This document shows positions 26,510 through 39,158 of a DNA stretch of 64,000 nucleotides, one piece after another. The DNA comes from Hericium rajendrae (lineage: Eukaryota > Basidiomycota > Agaricomycetes > Russulales > Hericiaceae). A program made the translations under genes and the position numbers. Position 1 is the first letter of the stretch; each line of letters begins with the position of its first letter. The notes below the pieces were generated by a model. It saw nothing but the letters and a program-made list of their open reading frames with translations, ran no database searches and was not told the DNA's origin. The stretch is taken from contig CM065882.1 in the NCBI GenBank assembly GCA_033439255.1, positions 930,001-994,000 on the forward strand, read 5' to 3'.

Positions 26510-27630
26510 CATCCTCTGCCGACAACGAAGCGGCGGAGATAATGGCCAAGAAATCGAAGAAGTCGAAGAAAAATAAATCACAACCTGCAGCGGAAGAGCA
26601 AGGGGCTGAAGCCGAAGCTGCACCAACTAAAAAAGAGAAGAGGCAGAAGAGGGATGCTGACGGCGGGGAAGAGCGAGCGAGCAAAAAGCGTCGTGAAGAC
26701 TCATGAGATACAGTTCCTATACCCTCAACCATTTTCTGGGATTTAATTTAGACTGCATGACAATGAAGATCGACTTGGGGATTAAGTTTCTTTCAGAACG
26801 ACGGTTTATTATCCGTAGACTGTAAGATCTTGGAACAGCACTGGTTGTATTTATTCGCAAGTCAGACAGTGCGCTACATCTACGTTGACACTTGCGCCAT
26901 TGAGACGCAGGCGGTGATGAAGGGGTGAAGGAGTCCGTTGATCAAGGAAGTGCTTCCTGTCGCATCGCGCACCGCATGCCACCTTCAAGAATTCTACTGT
27001 CAATTTCGAGAGAGCTCTTGCTTCGCTCTGGGATGTGGACTGGGATTGCAACCGTCGCCAGCAGGAAACAGCATGCTGAAGATAAGAGGACGAAGCTTCT
27101 TCCCTACATCTGTGCAACCTCCCACGACGCGTAGCGATACTTTGATAGACAAGCAACCCTTGCGTGGTTCACGCATTGCCGCATTCTTTGCTGCATGCGG
27201 CCGGTCAAACGTTGGTATGCATCAAAGACAACAGTCAAGGATGCAGCGATAGCAGCTGCGCACCAGAGCGCGCGTCATATCAGCACATGAGCCTGTGGGA
27301 GAAAGCGCTCCTTGGCAAGAAACGCGAACAGTCCGCCCGCAGCGCGTTTGACGCGCGGTGATGCATCAAGAAGTCAAGCTTCAAGCTTCACGCGCAATGC
27401 CGGAGTTCCCATGTCGACGTCCACGCACGGTCAAGGGCTGTTTGGGATAAGAGGCAGGGTCAACGTGGTGAACGCCAGCTGCGCGCAGAAGGCCGCTCAT
27501 AAAAGTACTGTCGGGAAGTGCGTTCCAGTTCGTGCAGTTTCCATGTCGACCCCGGGCCACGTTCGAGCGCTCCCTTCACAGGGATTGATTAGATACATAG
27601 GTTGGATGCCCGGATTGGTTGGTCGCTTGT
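26510..27630. other. Intergenic, with possible extra coding tail at its start
   Basis: 26510-26706 may encode a Lys-rich tail of the preceding gene in another frame. Beyond that no gene was recognised up to the MITE. Confidence 0.4.
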
Positions 27631-27638
27631 CTTTTGGG

Positions 27639-28129
27639 TAGTGGTGGTCCGAGGCGGAGTGAGGCGGAACGAAGTGAGGCAGAAGGCGAGTCCAACTCGC
27701 TCCACTGACAGTGATGTCAGACTTCACTTCGAAAACCTCCGCCTCGCTTCAGTCGTGACTTGCCACATGTCGAACAATCTGGAATTACAAGTGAAGTCAC
27801 GTTGCGACCAAAGCGAGCGCATGTGATCGTAAAGTAGGACATTAACGCGTCTTGGGCGCGTCCCAAACACTCACACTCAACCCTCTTCGTGCATAATTAA
27901 ATTCAGAGACTGTCTGATCAATGCTACCTTTAAGAGATTTGTCTTTAAGGTCAAGTTGCATTCAATGACCACTGTACATAAGTAATTCACATGAATTGCA
28001 TGTGACATCGTTTGCGGACTCGCTTGTTAGTAGTCGACAAAGGACAAACGGAGTGGCCTCACTTCAGTCAAAGCGGTATGCGTGGGAACATCACTTCGTT
28101 CTGCCTCACTCCGCCTCGGACCACCACTA
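27639..28129. mobile_element. hAT-type MITE, 491 bp
   Basis: Nearly perfect terminal inverted repeats of about 39 bp start TAGTGGTGGTCCGAGGCGGA at both ends, with one mismatch in the 39. The 8-bp duplication CTTTTGGG flanks it at 27631-27638 and 28130-28137. TAGTG fits the hAT end pattern YARNG. The 410-bp middle has no coding capacity. Its ends differ from those of the element in the NLR gene, so this is a separate family. Confidence 0.9.
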
Positions 28130-28137
28130 CTTTTGGG

Positions 28138-29634
28138 GAATGGAAGGCCGAGCGCGTCATAGGTGACGACAAGATCGTGGACGTAGAAAGCCGTATGTAG
28201 AAGCGGACACATGCACGGCGCATAAGATCAAGCCGGGACAAAACCGGCAAGACCTTGTTCAGGAATGTGTGTTGCCACTTACACCCACTTGGGAGAGATA
28301 GTTGGCGCCAAGTGACGTTCGAGGATCTCTGTGCAAATAGTCTCCGATGCTGACCACACCATAGAGGGCAGTCGTTCTATGTTCCGAGGTGAAAGATTCG
28401 GAGTCTCCGTTGCTCACCCTCGCTGACCTCACCGGTACCGGCGTGTGATTATGGTTCGGAGGCTGCGAAAATGCCTCCGCGCACGGTCGAGGCCGCAAAT
28501 TGAAGGGGTCGATCGCGGACCCGCGGTCGTCTGGACGACCGGACATGCAGAGCGCACGCAGCAGCCTGAGAACAAGTGATGGTCGGGCGCAGTGAAGTCC
28601 TGCGCAAATTGACGTGGACGAGGCCTGACAGGACAAAGGTGAATAAGTAACTTTGCTTTTGAAAGGGGAATAAAGGCGCTCCACGACCATGGCGAAACAA
28701 GAATAAATGGCATAAGCACCGGGTATGTGACAAGAGCGGACAGATGCCACGATGCTGTTGTTCTGCTTTCCGCGAAGGGAATGAGAAGTCCCCGATAGAA
28801 GCCATACTGTATTGGGGCGGCCATGACGACGGCCACAACGAATACTCGCTCATGTCCATGAAAATGCCATGTGGGGTGGAGTGATAGGTTTTAATGAAAT
28901 GTGTGAGGACTGATAACAATGATGGTGAAGGCAACCAACGTTGGCGGGATGGGGCGAGAGGCATCGAGAATGATGGGATGCGACAAAGCCATCAACGGGA
29001 CCGGTGCCCGGCCGCATCGCGTCTGGTCTGGCCGTAAGCCAAGATTATTTTTGCAGGCGCGGTGGCGATGGATCAAAAGACGGAAAAAGGAACAGACCCA
29101 TAGAAAACAAGGCAGAACGCCCCGTACGCTTCCGTTCACAACGTTCACACCTCGACTGCGCGACTACATAACGGTCGTGAGAGGAGCCTGATTGAAGGCT
29201 TGACAGCGTCTTGAAGTAACTGCACTGCGGCCTGACGACGATCAGCCTGCCGCACTCGTATTTGATCCCGATCAAATATATTATCATCTATATTATCACC
29301 ACCGCCATATCCTATCTTTCACCCTTCCTCTTCTGTCTTTCGCCTTCGTCTTCGCTTCCGTAGCTCGACGCTACTTTTCTCTCTTTCACTTTCTCTTTGC
29401 TTTCTCTTCTTCGCGTCCGGCACGCCCTCTCGATCCCGGGATCATCCCCTCATTCTGCGACGGTCATCACATTTTACCCTGCAAACTAGGAGCACACAGC
29501 CTCGCTCTCCCATCATCCAGACGTATACCATCCACGCAAGCCACTAGACCGCACAAAGCATCTTCCTCAGGACCACCTATCTCGTTTCAGCAAGCCAATA
29601 CATACCACCTATCGCAACGACCCTATAGATCCAC
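28138..29634. other. Intergenic, 1.5 kb upstream of noxR
   Basis: Overlapping open frames on the minus strand between 28260 and 29150 have no recognisable domains and look like chance frames in GC-balanced DNA. The last 350 bases are the noxR upstream region. Confidence 0.45.
29290..29420 (+). promoter_or_regulatory. Pyrimidine-rich core promoter region of noxR
   Basis: A run of CT-rich words (CTTTCTCTTTGC, TCTTCGTCTTCG) lies 215-345 bases before the noxR start. Such CT blocks are common near transcription starts of filamentous fungi, and an AT-rich block (ATATATTATC) stands just upstream. This is inference from composition only. Confidence 0.35.
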
Positions 29635-31760
29635 ATGTCTCTCAAAGCAGAACTCGAGGCCTGGGCAGCAGCCCTCAAAGCCTACGATGAAGAGGATTTC
29701 GAGAAGAGCTTAGACCTGTTCTCCGTGCGTACTCTTCTTCTTCCGTAATTCCCGGGCTTATCTTTGCCTCGCAATTGCTGGTTTCGCCGTGATCGTCGGG
29801 CGTCTATATTTCGCCTGCCTCACAGACAATCGCCGATTCCTCCAAGATCCTCACTAATATGGGTCTCATCTATGCCACCCTTGGCGAGCACGAAGCCGCC
29901 GTCGAGCAATTCAACGCCGCAACTGGTCTTGACCAGTATCTCGCTGTCGCGTACGTCTCACCGTCCTGTGCATCAGCGCTTGCTGACATTTGCGTTTTAT
30001 TTGATATATTTTGCTGTTGCCTATGGCTTTGCGCGTGCAGGTATTTCCAATGCGGCGTATCGAATTTCCTGCTTGCGCGGTACGACCTCGCGGCGAAAGA
30101 CTTTGAAGAAGCGCTGCTTTATCTCCGTGGAAACCAGTCTATGTGTGTTCCGCTCTCCCCTCACTCTGTCCCCTCTGTTCATCTTCTTTCCGCCATGCAG
30201 TAACTACACACAGCTCGGGCTGTCCTTCACGCTCCATTCATCAGAAGTGCTCTTCAACAAAGGTATGCCTTTTCTCGCAGACGGGTCTCCGCATTGCTGA
30301 ACATGAATGTCATTTTGCAGGTCTGTCGCTGATTTATCTCGGCCAGCCGCAGGAGGGCATGGTGGAGTTGGAGGACGCGGCGCGGCAGAAGGCGACAGAC
30401 GAGCACAACGTCATTGACGAGGCCATTCGAGACCGGGGAGAGGGATACACCGTGTTCAGCATTGTGCGTGTTTTCTTTCGCGCTTTCGATGGTTATTTTC
30501 GGCTGCGGTCCTTCCACCGGGACGGTATAATTAGCTCGCTGCTCCAGCGGTGCATGACGTCGGCGATCCCGTTCTATGTTTCATCTTTGATCTGTCTGGT
30601 CACAGCCTTTATTCCATGCTGCCCGCTCCTTTCCTGATCTCCCGTCATTCACTTTGCCCTTTGATGCACGATGGCTAATTTTGCTCCAGCCCGTCGGCGT
30701 GCTCTACCGCCCCTCCGAGAACAAGCTCAAGAATGCGAAAGCGCGCGACTTCCTCGGCAAGGCGCGCCTCGTCGCCGCCGAAGACGCTAGCGAGGCCTAT
30801 ACGACATTTACGGGCGTCACGCGCCTCAAGCAGGGCGTGAACCCGAACAAGGCGTTTATCGACCCCGACGGCAACACATCGCCCACAGGCGCCCCCGGGC
30901 TGAACCGCAGCCAAACCACCCCCGCACTCCGCCCGCCTGCACCCGGCCTCGACGTAGAGCCGCCGCGTCGCCTGCAGCGCGCAAACACAACGCTCAACGT
31001 GCCCGCCGACGCGCGCAATCGCACTGCACCATCCCCCATCACCCCGCTCAGCAGAAGCAACAGCGCCGCCGCCAGCGCGACCTCGCCCGTCACCCGCTCC
31101 CAGTCCCAGCGCAGCCCGAGCCAGCGCGGGCCCCCGGTACGCGGGCTCAGCGTGCGCCGCAGCCCCGCGGGGCCCGCGCCCGCCAGCTCAAGCGGCGAGC
31201 GCATGACAGAGTTCTTCGACTCGTACCTCGACGCGTACACCGAGGCGCCCGCGCTGCCGCCGCTGCCGGGCCAGTCCGACCGCCTGCAGCCGGCGCCGGC
31301 GCCGGACCGCGTCGCGGCGTGGGCGCGCAACAACGCGACGCCGTCGCGCGCGGGGAGCCAGTACGGCGGGACGGTGCGCTCGGGGACAATCCGGCGGCGG
31401 AACACGCGGCGCACGGTCGCGCCGAGCGCGTACGACGAGGAGGAGGAGGGGTACGTCACGGGGAGCGGGGAGTGGGACGAGGCGTTCGAGCTCGTCAAGG
31501 TGCGCGTGAAGATCCACTTCGAGGACGACGTGAGGGGGATGGCGCTCGACCCCGCGATGCCGTACGCGGAGTTCGTGGCGCGCGTCGCGGAGAAGTTCGA
31601 TGCGGCGGCGGGGGAGATCGCGTTGAAGTTTAAGGACGAGGATGGGGGGCGGGTGTCGCTGCGCGATGAGAGCGATTATGAGATGGCGATTGAGACGGCG
31701 CGCGAGAGCGCGAAGGGTAAGCCGGAGGGCAGGCTTGAGCTGTGGTGTACGCGCAAGTAG
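29635..31760 (+). CDS. noxR: NoxR, p67phox-like regulator of NADPH oxidase
   Basis: Six exons give 530 aa: 29635-29724, 29826-29950, 30041-30142, 30201-30262, 30321-30463, 30690-31760. The first 175 residues are TPR repeats with MGLIYATLGEHEAAVEQF and YFQCGVSNFLLARYDLA. They are followed by the conserved block GYTVFSIPVGVLYRP and AKARDFLGKARLVAA, the activation-domain region of p67phox/NoxR. A Ser/Pro/Arg-rich linker leads to a C-terminal PB1 domain (VKVRVKIHFEDDVRGMAL, then the acidic FKDEDGGRVSLRDESDYEMA). NoxR binds Rac and activates NoxA/NoxB to make superoxide at hyphal tips and fruiting structures. PB1 binds Cdc24/Bem1-type polarity proteins. Confidence 0.93.
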
Positions 31761-32419
31761 GCCGGGTGTCTGGGCGTGTACGATTTGGTCGCTGTCATTA
31801 TTAGCTATGGTTGTCCTGGGTCGCTTGGGTTATTTTTCTTTTTGCTCACAGTATGTGTTGTCCCCTCTCATCTGGCCGCGTGTCAATTTACACTTGCTTT
31901 ATAATGTGTCCTACGCTGGGTAACTGATAGATGGAGGGCAGCTTGGTCTGCATGGGAAATCTGATTGTTGTGAGGTCATGCATCCATCGTTTCGCATCGC
32001 ACTTGCAAGGAAGCGTGAAACATGAAATCGATTGAATCGAAAGATGACTCGGAGACGGGCCGCTGTGCCGGGGCTAGCAGAGAGTGACTGATGACTGAGT
32101 CGCAGTCGCGTTGTTACGCTCCTCCTTCAACTCCCTCCCATCTCGTTGTTCGGTGTGTCGACGCGAACGAAACGCGGTCTAATTCTGGTGAGGTCGTGTC
32201 TGCTGTTCGTTTATGTAATTCTGATACCACGGCTTGCTATACTTATCCAGGCATCGCGCTCTGCGACAGTTCATCTCATCATCTGCCCTGCCTTGCTGCA
32301 GCAGTCAAGTAACCGACTTCCGGCGGTTGGTCGTATCTATCAGGTACGTTTCTCTATAAAAGCCGTACTGTGCATGCGCAGGTTTCTGACCTCGCACCGA
32401 CTACCGCGCCTCTTCAGCC
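31761..32419. other. Intergenic between noxR and TRP1
   Basis: 3' UTR of noxR and promoter of TRP1. A GT...AG pair just before the TRP1 start could be a 5' UTR intron, but nothing confirms it. No gene or repeat was seen. Confidence 0.45.
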
Positions 32420-34779
32420 ATGACGCTTCCCACCCATCTTGCCCGTCCTCTGGACGTGCTCATGATCGACAACTTTGACTCCTTCACGTGGAACCTATAC
32501 CAGCACCTCACGCTGCTCGGCGCGGACGTCACCGTCATCCGTAACGACGCGATCCCCGTCGAGGCGCTCCCGCAGCTGCAGATCAACTCGCTCATCATAT
32601 CCCCCGGGCCCGGACACCCCGTCACCGACTCTGGCATATCGCGCGACGCCATCAAGTACTTTACTGGAAAAGTCCCCGTTTTGGGCGTATGCATGGGCCT
32701 TGAGTGCTTGGTCGATGTCTTTGGCGGAAAGATCGGGTGCGTAGGCTTTTCTGCGGACCTGCGGACTGTGCTCATGCTGCGATGCGCAGATACGCGGGCG
32801 AGATCATGCATGGCAAAGTGAGCAGCATACGGCACGACGGCCGCGGCTGCTTCAAGGGCGTCCCGCAGGGTTTCAAGTCAACGCGATACCACTCTCTGAG
32901 CGCAGACGTTGCGTCGCTTCCAGATGACCTTGCCATCACTGCAGCGACTGAGGAAAGCGGTGTCATTATGGGCGTCCGCCACCGCCGATACACGCTCGAG
33001 TCCGTCCAATACCACCCGGAGAGTATCCTCTCCGAGACGGGCGACGACCTGTTCCGCAACTTCCTCGCGCTGAAGGGCGGCGTCTGGGACGAGAATCCCG
33101 CGTCGGGCGTGCTCGACGTCAGTCTGCCGCCGTTCGGCGTCACCGTGCCCAACGGCAAGCCGTCGGCGACCGCATCCAAAATACCCAGCGTCTTAGAGAA
33201 AATATACGCGCAGCGCCTGAAGGACGTCGAGGCCGCCAAGGCAACCCCGGGCACGACGCCCGCCGATCTCGCAACATACCTCGCCCTTCACCTCGACCCG
33301 CCCCTCATCTCCATCGTTGACCGCCTCAAACTCCGTAGCCCAGCCCTAATGGCCGAAATCAAGCGCGCAAGCCCGTCAAAGGGCCCCATCGCGATGTCTG
33401 CGAACGCCGCGCAGCAGGCGCTCACGTACGCGCTCTCGGGCGCGTCCGTCATCTCCGTCCTCACAGAGCCGACGTGGTTCAAGGGCTCGCTGCTCGACCT
33501 GCGCCTCGCGCGGCAGGCCGTCGACGGGCTGCCGAACCGGCCCGCGATCCTCCGCAAGGAGTTCATCCTCGACGAGTATCAGATCGCGGAGGCGCGGCTG
33601 CACGGCGCGGACACCGTGCTGCTGATCGTCGCGATGCTGCCGCTCGCGCGGCTCAAGGCGCTCTACGCCTACTCGCTGTCGCTGGGGATGGAGCCGCTGG
33701 TCGAGGTCAACAATGCGAAGGAGATGCAGGCGGCGCTGGACTTCGGCGCGAAGATCGTCGGCGTGAATAATCGGAATCTGCATGATTTCCAGGTCGACAT
33801 GGGCACGACGTCGCGCCTCGCGGATATGGTACAGGGACGGGGCGTCATCCTGTGCGCGCTGAGCGGCATCCAGAGCAACGAGGACGTGCGGACGTATGTA
33901 GACCAGGGCGTCGGTGCGGTGCTGGTCGGCGAGGCCCTCATGCGGGCACAGGATACCCGTTCATTCATACAAGAGCTGCTCGGCTGGCCGACCGACCCGC
34001 CCGTTCTGCGGCACGACCGGCCGCTGGTGAAGATATGCGGCATCCGGACAGAGGAGGAAGCGACCGACGCCGCCGAGGCGGGCGCAGACATGCTCGGCCT
34101 GATGTTCGTCCCCACCAGCCGCCGCCACGTCTCCCTCGCGCAAGCGCAGAAGATCGCCGGCCGCATCCGCAGCACGCGCGCCGCACGCGCGTACCAGCTG
34201 CAGCTGCCCGCCGTCGACACGAAGGCGGAGCCGTGGTTCGCAAGCCACGCGCGCTGGCTCGCGCGCGCGGCGCCGCGCCCGTTTCTGGTCGGCGTGTTCC
34301 AGAACCAGCCGCTGGCGTTCATCCTCGAGTGCATCGCCGTCGCGCAGCTCGACCTCGTGCAGCTGCACGGCGGCGAGCCGCTCGAGTGGAGCCGGCTCAT
34401 CCCCGTGCCCGTCATCCGCGTGTTCCACGTCGACCCCGCGTCGCGCCGCGTGGACGGCGTTGCGCGGCCGGGGCTGCAGCACTTTGTGCTGCTCGATGCG
34501 GCGGTCGCGGCGGGGGGGCTGAGCGGCGGGAATGGGAAGGCGGTGGATTGGGAGCTTGCAAGGAGCGTGGTGGATGCGGGCGAGATCGGCGCGGGCCCGT
34601 CGAGCCCGCCGATGCCGATTATTCTCGCGGGCGGGTTGGCGCCGGAGAACGTCGCGGCGGCTGTGGAGGCTGTCAGGCCGTGGGCGGTGGATGTCAGTAG
34701 TGGGGTTGAGCGGCCCGAGGGCGGGAAGGATGCAGAGAAAGTGAGACGGTTTATTAGGGCTGCTAGAGGGCTGCTATGA
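32420..34779 (+). CDS. TRP1: Trifunctional tryptophan enzyme: glutamine amidotransferase, IGP synthase, PRA isomerase
   Basis: Two exons, 32420-32736 and 32790-34779, give 768 aa. Residues 1-230 are the amidotransferase subunit of anthranilate synthase, with [10 protein letters not shown], the nucleophile in GVCMGLEC and the YHPES triad part. Residues about 255-510 are indole-3-glycerol phosphate synthase ([36 protein letters not shown]). Residues about 525-765 are phosphoribosylanthranilate isomerase ([46 protein letters not shown]). Together they catalyse three steps of tryptophan synthesis in the cytosol, with a separate TrpE partner. This fusion order is the usual one in filamentous fungi. 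A long antisense frame over the 3' half is a composition artefact. Confidence 0.97.
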
Positions 34780-34950
34780 TCACTTGATGGTATGGGCATT
34801 TGCTTGGATGTGTATTTACATGCTATGTATTGCGAATATGTTGCAGTCGAGAAATATGTAACAGTGCAAAATTGACCAGAAGATGGACTCGTGAAGAAGA
34901 TCAAAATCATAGCTAACGTGCAGCGAACACAGTGCAATTCGAGACCAAAC

Positions 34951-37900
34951 TTATGTAGCAACGTCAGGAGCGAGGAACTGGTCAAAGAAGGCCTGGTCGT
35001 GGTGAGCCTCGGTCTGTACGCCTTGCGACATGAGCAATATCTCCGCCTGCTCTTCCGCCGAAAAATGCGCAGCAAAGAGGGCCTGCAGGTCGTCGCAGCC
35101 GGCGGTTTGTTCGCCACCGTGCACATCGCCGACCGACGACATCTGAGTGAAATCGGTGGATGTATGCGGCACGAAGTCGCTGTCGCTGCTGCCGAACAAG
35201 GGGTCCTGGGGTGCAGCTGGGAAGTTGGCGAAGAAATTGAGAATGTCTTCGTCGCTGAAAGGGATTAGAGGTCGCATGTCGCCTTCGGATGTTAATGACT
35301 CTTGAGATGGATGCGACGACGGTCCGGCATCAGCAGCTCCGGAAAAGACGACGTCGCTGTCGCCAATGTCCTCAGGCGACAGAACCGGGCTGGAAGGCGG
35401 CAGAGGCGACGACGGGGGCAAGCCAACGGACCAATGCTGCCTGCCATTACTCGTGACAGTCTTGTTCGCCTCCCACTCGTCCTCGTCCTCCGCATCCCTG
35501 CTCGCGATCGGCAGCGAGCTCGATGGCGGCTCGAGCACGGCGTCGTCCTCGCTGTAGTCGCACGGCTTGTGCTCCGTCCGGCTGCGCGTGGGCGAGACGG
35601 GCATGTGCAGACCGCGGCCGGCGAGGACGGACTGGATCGGGGAGAGGTCCGCGTCGGGGGAGAAGAGCGGGCTGCTGCTGGTTGCGCGCGGAAGGGGGCT
35701 GGCGTAGGGCGAACGCCGCGAGATGCGCTTCTTGGGCGTGCGTGGGGTCTGCAGGGACGGCGGAGACGCGAATGCAGGCCCGAAGGAGGTTGGGGAGGAG
35801 GCGAGGATGGGCGTCGGGATGCTAGGCTTGGTAGGCCGGTCTTCGGGCGCACTAGGCTCCCTTTTGGCCGCTGCGGACGCTGGCTGCTGGCTGACTGCTG
35901 TCAGAGGTGGCTCTGAGGCTGGCCCTTGCTGCACGGCATCTTCGGTATCTGCGCCGGACTCCCAATCGGGCTGGCGATCCAGCAGCGGTGCCTTCTTGAA
36001 CGAGCGCGACCGCTTTCTCCGCAGCTGCGTGTCCGTTTCAAGGGCCTTCTCCGCCTCGCGGCGCTTCACTGCATCGTCCGAAAAGCGGGGCTGCGTCGCG
36101 GTGTTCGTGCGCGCCCACTCGGGGACGACAAATTTCTTCTTCGGTTGCTGTGCGGCTGCAGTCGACGACGTGGAGGCACTCCTCGTCTCAGCAGCCATAG
36201 GTGGCTTTACGCCAGTAGACATCGACGCGACACCCTCCACGCGATGCGAGTCGAGCCGCTTCGACTTAGCTGCCGCCTGGTGATACGCAGGGTCCGAGAA
36301 ATTGGGCGGCGGCAGCGGCGGCATCGCAAACGCCGCGCGGTGGTGCGCGTCCCGCGACGCAGCGGGCGAGCTCTCGTGCCGCCGCTTCCGGCGCTGGCGG
36401 TCCCGGTCCCGATCGCGGTCCTCGGCGACGTCGCTGAGCGTGCGCTTGCGCGTGCGCGGCGCGGGGTCGCTCGCGATCATGTCATGGAGCGCGCGGGCGG
36501 GCGCTTTGCTCTCGGTGCGGCGCCGGAAGGCGGCGGGGTCGACGTTTTCCTTTTCGAGGACGATGATTTCTTCGTCGTCTGATGTCTGGCCTGCAGTGGA
36601 CGTCTGTGAGTCTGACGCGGGTGTTTGGGCTGAGTCGGAGGTTGGGTCTGTTATGGGCGCGGGTGCGAGTGCTGCTGAGGCGGGGCGGGCGAGGAGCTGC
36701 AGGAGGGTGTTGACGAGGGGGAGGGATTGCGAGTCGTGGGTGTTGTTGGATTGGAGTTGGGATACGAGGGTGGATAATTGCTCAAGGGAGAAGTTGGGAC
36801 TTGAGGACAGCAGAGACATCAAATTTGGTGCTGGCGCAGTAGACGAGGATGAGGACGCATGAGACAAGGAAGACGATGCAAGAGGTGCCGCAGCATGTCG
36901 ATGTGCAGGTTGGCCGTGATGTCGTTCGGGCTTTTGCTCGACAAGAAAGTTGCTTCGACGTTGCGGGGAAGCGGGCTGCTTTTTACTCTTCAGAGGCGCT
37001 GTAGTCATGAGGTCCCTGGAGCGCGGCGGGTTGGACCGCGATGTGTTAGAGCGTGAAGAATTAGAGCGCGACGAGGTAGAGGGACGAGGTCGCTCCTTGC
37101 GCGCACGCGTGGGTTTGGGCGGGCCAATATAGGGAAGGGGAAAGTCGGAGGACTTCGCGAATTTGGGCGGTGGATCATGCGCAGCTGCAGAGGCGACTGG
37201 TTTCTGTTCCACCTGTGGTGCCTGGTACAAAGAGTGCTGAGAATACACGTTGGGCGTGCTATGTGCCATTCCTACGTATAGCAAGTGAGTACAGCGCATG
37301 GAGGAGACACGAGACCGTAAAACATTGAATTGTTACCTTCATGAGGATGCCACGACTGCCATGCGCTGAATGCCTGCAGCAGCTGCATTTGTTGTATGTG
37401 AGGTGTCTAGCCATTAAATTATTGTCAATTCTATTGTTTCCATCCGCGATGTTATGAGTACGGCGTACCTCTCGGAGAGCAAAGATAACTTCGAGGGCGA
37501 CTTCGCCAGTATTGGTCTTCACTAACGTACCGGTGACGGTGGAGCCGGCTTCTGGGATCGAGAGCGCGACAGACATGGGGCCTAACGCAATGGCGACGCC
37601 GCTGACCGGGCGGCCAGAGCCGGGGTTGGGCGCCGACCCATCTGAACCTCCTGCAGATATAGCACCAGCGGGGGCAGAGCAGGACTCGACTGGATCCAGA
37701 ACATATAGCGCAAAATCGCGAAAAGAATTGGGCATAACATCGGGACTGAATATCCATATTAAACAAATTATCCCGATGAACGAAGGGCAGGCAGCTCACC
37801 TGGACTGGACCATAGAATGCAAACAGGACCCAAGTGAAGTAGTGGCATAGACGGGCGTTTCGGCGCTCGTACTGGATGAGTCGTCATGGGAAGGCAGGAC

Positions 37901-38058
37901 ATTGACAGCGAGTTTCTGGGAAGAGCGAGCGAGGATGTACTGAGGAGAGTTGTTGATGGTATACCAGATCCGCACTGAAGTATAAATTCATAACTCAGCG
38001 AGATCAGACAGATTAAAATAAAAAGAATACCTGAGAGATGAGAGGTTATGGGAGCCAT
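34951..38058 (-). CDS. Ams2/Spt21-like histone-gene regulator
   Basis: Five exons give 948 aa: 38031-38058, 37800-37974, 37469-37745, 37337-37382, 34951-37271. The first 190 residues have the layout of the Ams2/SPT21 N-terminal domain: VRIWYTINNSPQYILARS, SLGSCLHSMVQSSPDV, RDFALYVLDPVES, VTGTLVKTNTGEVALEVIF. The remaining 750 residues are polar, rich in Ser, Pro and Arg, and probably disordered, with KRTLSDVAEDRDRDRD and KKRISRRSPYASPLPR. Yeast Spt21 and fission-yeast Ams2 bind histone promoters and tune S-phase histone expression; Ams2 also carries a GATA finger, which is absent here. Assignment rests on remembered family likeness, so the role is probable rather than certain. Confidence 0.65.
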
Positions 38059-39158
38059 GAAAGCATGGGTGGTGGGTGTCGCGGAGGAAGAGAGCGTCGG
38101 GCCTGAGCGACTCAACGAAGGCGGGGGCAAGCGGTGTCACGCCGATCAACGACGACGCGTCGGGACGCGACTGTCACGCGTGCGTCACACCGGAGGCAGG
38201 TCACGCATTTCCTCGAGGTTCTCCTTCTTCCCTCTTGCTGTGTGCTCAGAACACGGTCTTCATCGCAGACAACGCGTCGACCTCTCCCAAGTCTCCATCT
38301 TATCTAGTAATGAAACCATTCAATCTGCATCAGTGCTCGGACCCCCGGGGCAACCTTGTGCCGATCGTGTGCTCCATCGAACCGCGTCCCCGCAATGCGC
38401 ACGCACGGATTGCCGGCTGCGAACATGCTACGAAAACTGCCCCATTCCGCCGGTCAGCTTTCTGTGGAGTATTATGCGTAATCCATGGAAAAATGGCTCT
38501 TTTCTTGCTCAAGCAGATTGCGGCTCGGATTGCGGAATGCCCTACGGCGGGATTCATTCCAAGTTTCACGTCGATGGAGACCCATGCTGCCACCACCATG
38601 TTATCTGGAAGGCGTACGAAACATTCAATATCAATCAATGCATAGGTCCCCGATGTCTCGAAGCGACCGACACATTCAACTATGACCCTCCGTTGCGCAA
38701 CTGTCTATACACCGATGTCAACTCGTGACACTCTTCTATGCTTCCACCAAAATTCCAGACTGGATTCCTCTTGCTAGTATGGTGCATCAATGATGCAGAT
38801 TGGATAATTCACTCGAATCACCGCCGTATCGTCCAAATTCTGACACGCTAACTACATGTTAATCCATAGAAAGTTACAGCCAGTCTTCATGGCCTTCCAG
38901 ATGATCCAAATTCCTTTGGTATGCCGGAAATACCTTAAACATGGTGAATATCTCAGAACATCGTCTTACCAGTTAGTCAAGGAATTACCATTCCTTCGAC
39001 TTCTGTGCAAACTGGCAACTTCATACCAAGAATGAAACGGAGCCTGTCTTCTACTATAGAAGATATGTTCTCTTCCCTGTCTACTCTTCATGCCTGGGGG
39101 CTACGATAAAAGGCCGGTACGACGAGTTGCTAATGCTCAGAATCCCCATTCAATACTC
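38059..39158. promoter_or_regulatory. Divergent intergenic region
   Basis: 1.1 kb between two divergently transcribed genes. A 189-codon open frame (38076-38645, plus) starts 17 bp from the Spt21-like start codon; it has no recognisable domain or intron pattern and I do not call it a gene. The rest shows no feature. Confidence 0.45.

Noticed and set aside
25787-26626. 279-codon minus frame with many Leu and Arg
   Set aside because: Reverse complement of the charged tail of the G-patch gene, no start context or splice logic.
28259-28964. Overlapping minus-strand frames of 135-171 codons
   Set aside because: Three frames open over the same DNA without introns or recognisable residues; most likely chance.
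33669-35126. 485-codon open frame antisense to TRP1
   Set aside because: It lies over the GC-rich, strongly conserved TRP1 coding sequence and has no domain; codon bias of the sense gene creates it.
38076-38645. 189-codon plus-strand frame next to the Spt21-like gene
   Set aside because: No domain, no family resemblance, and it begins 17 bp from another gene's start codon, in its promoter.
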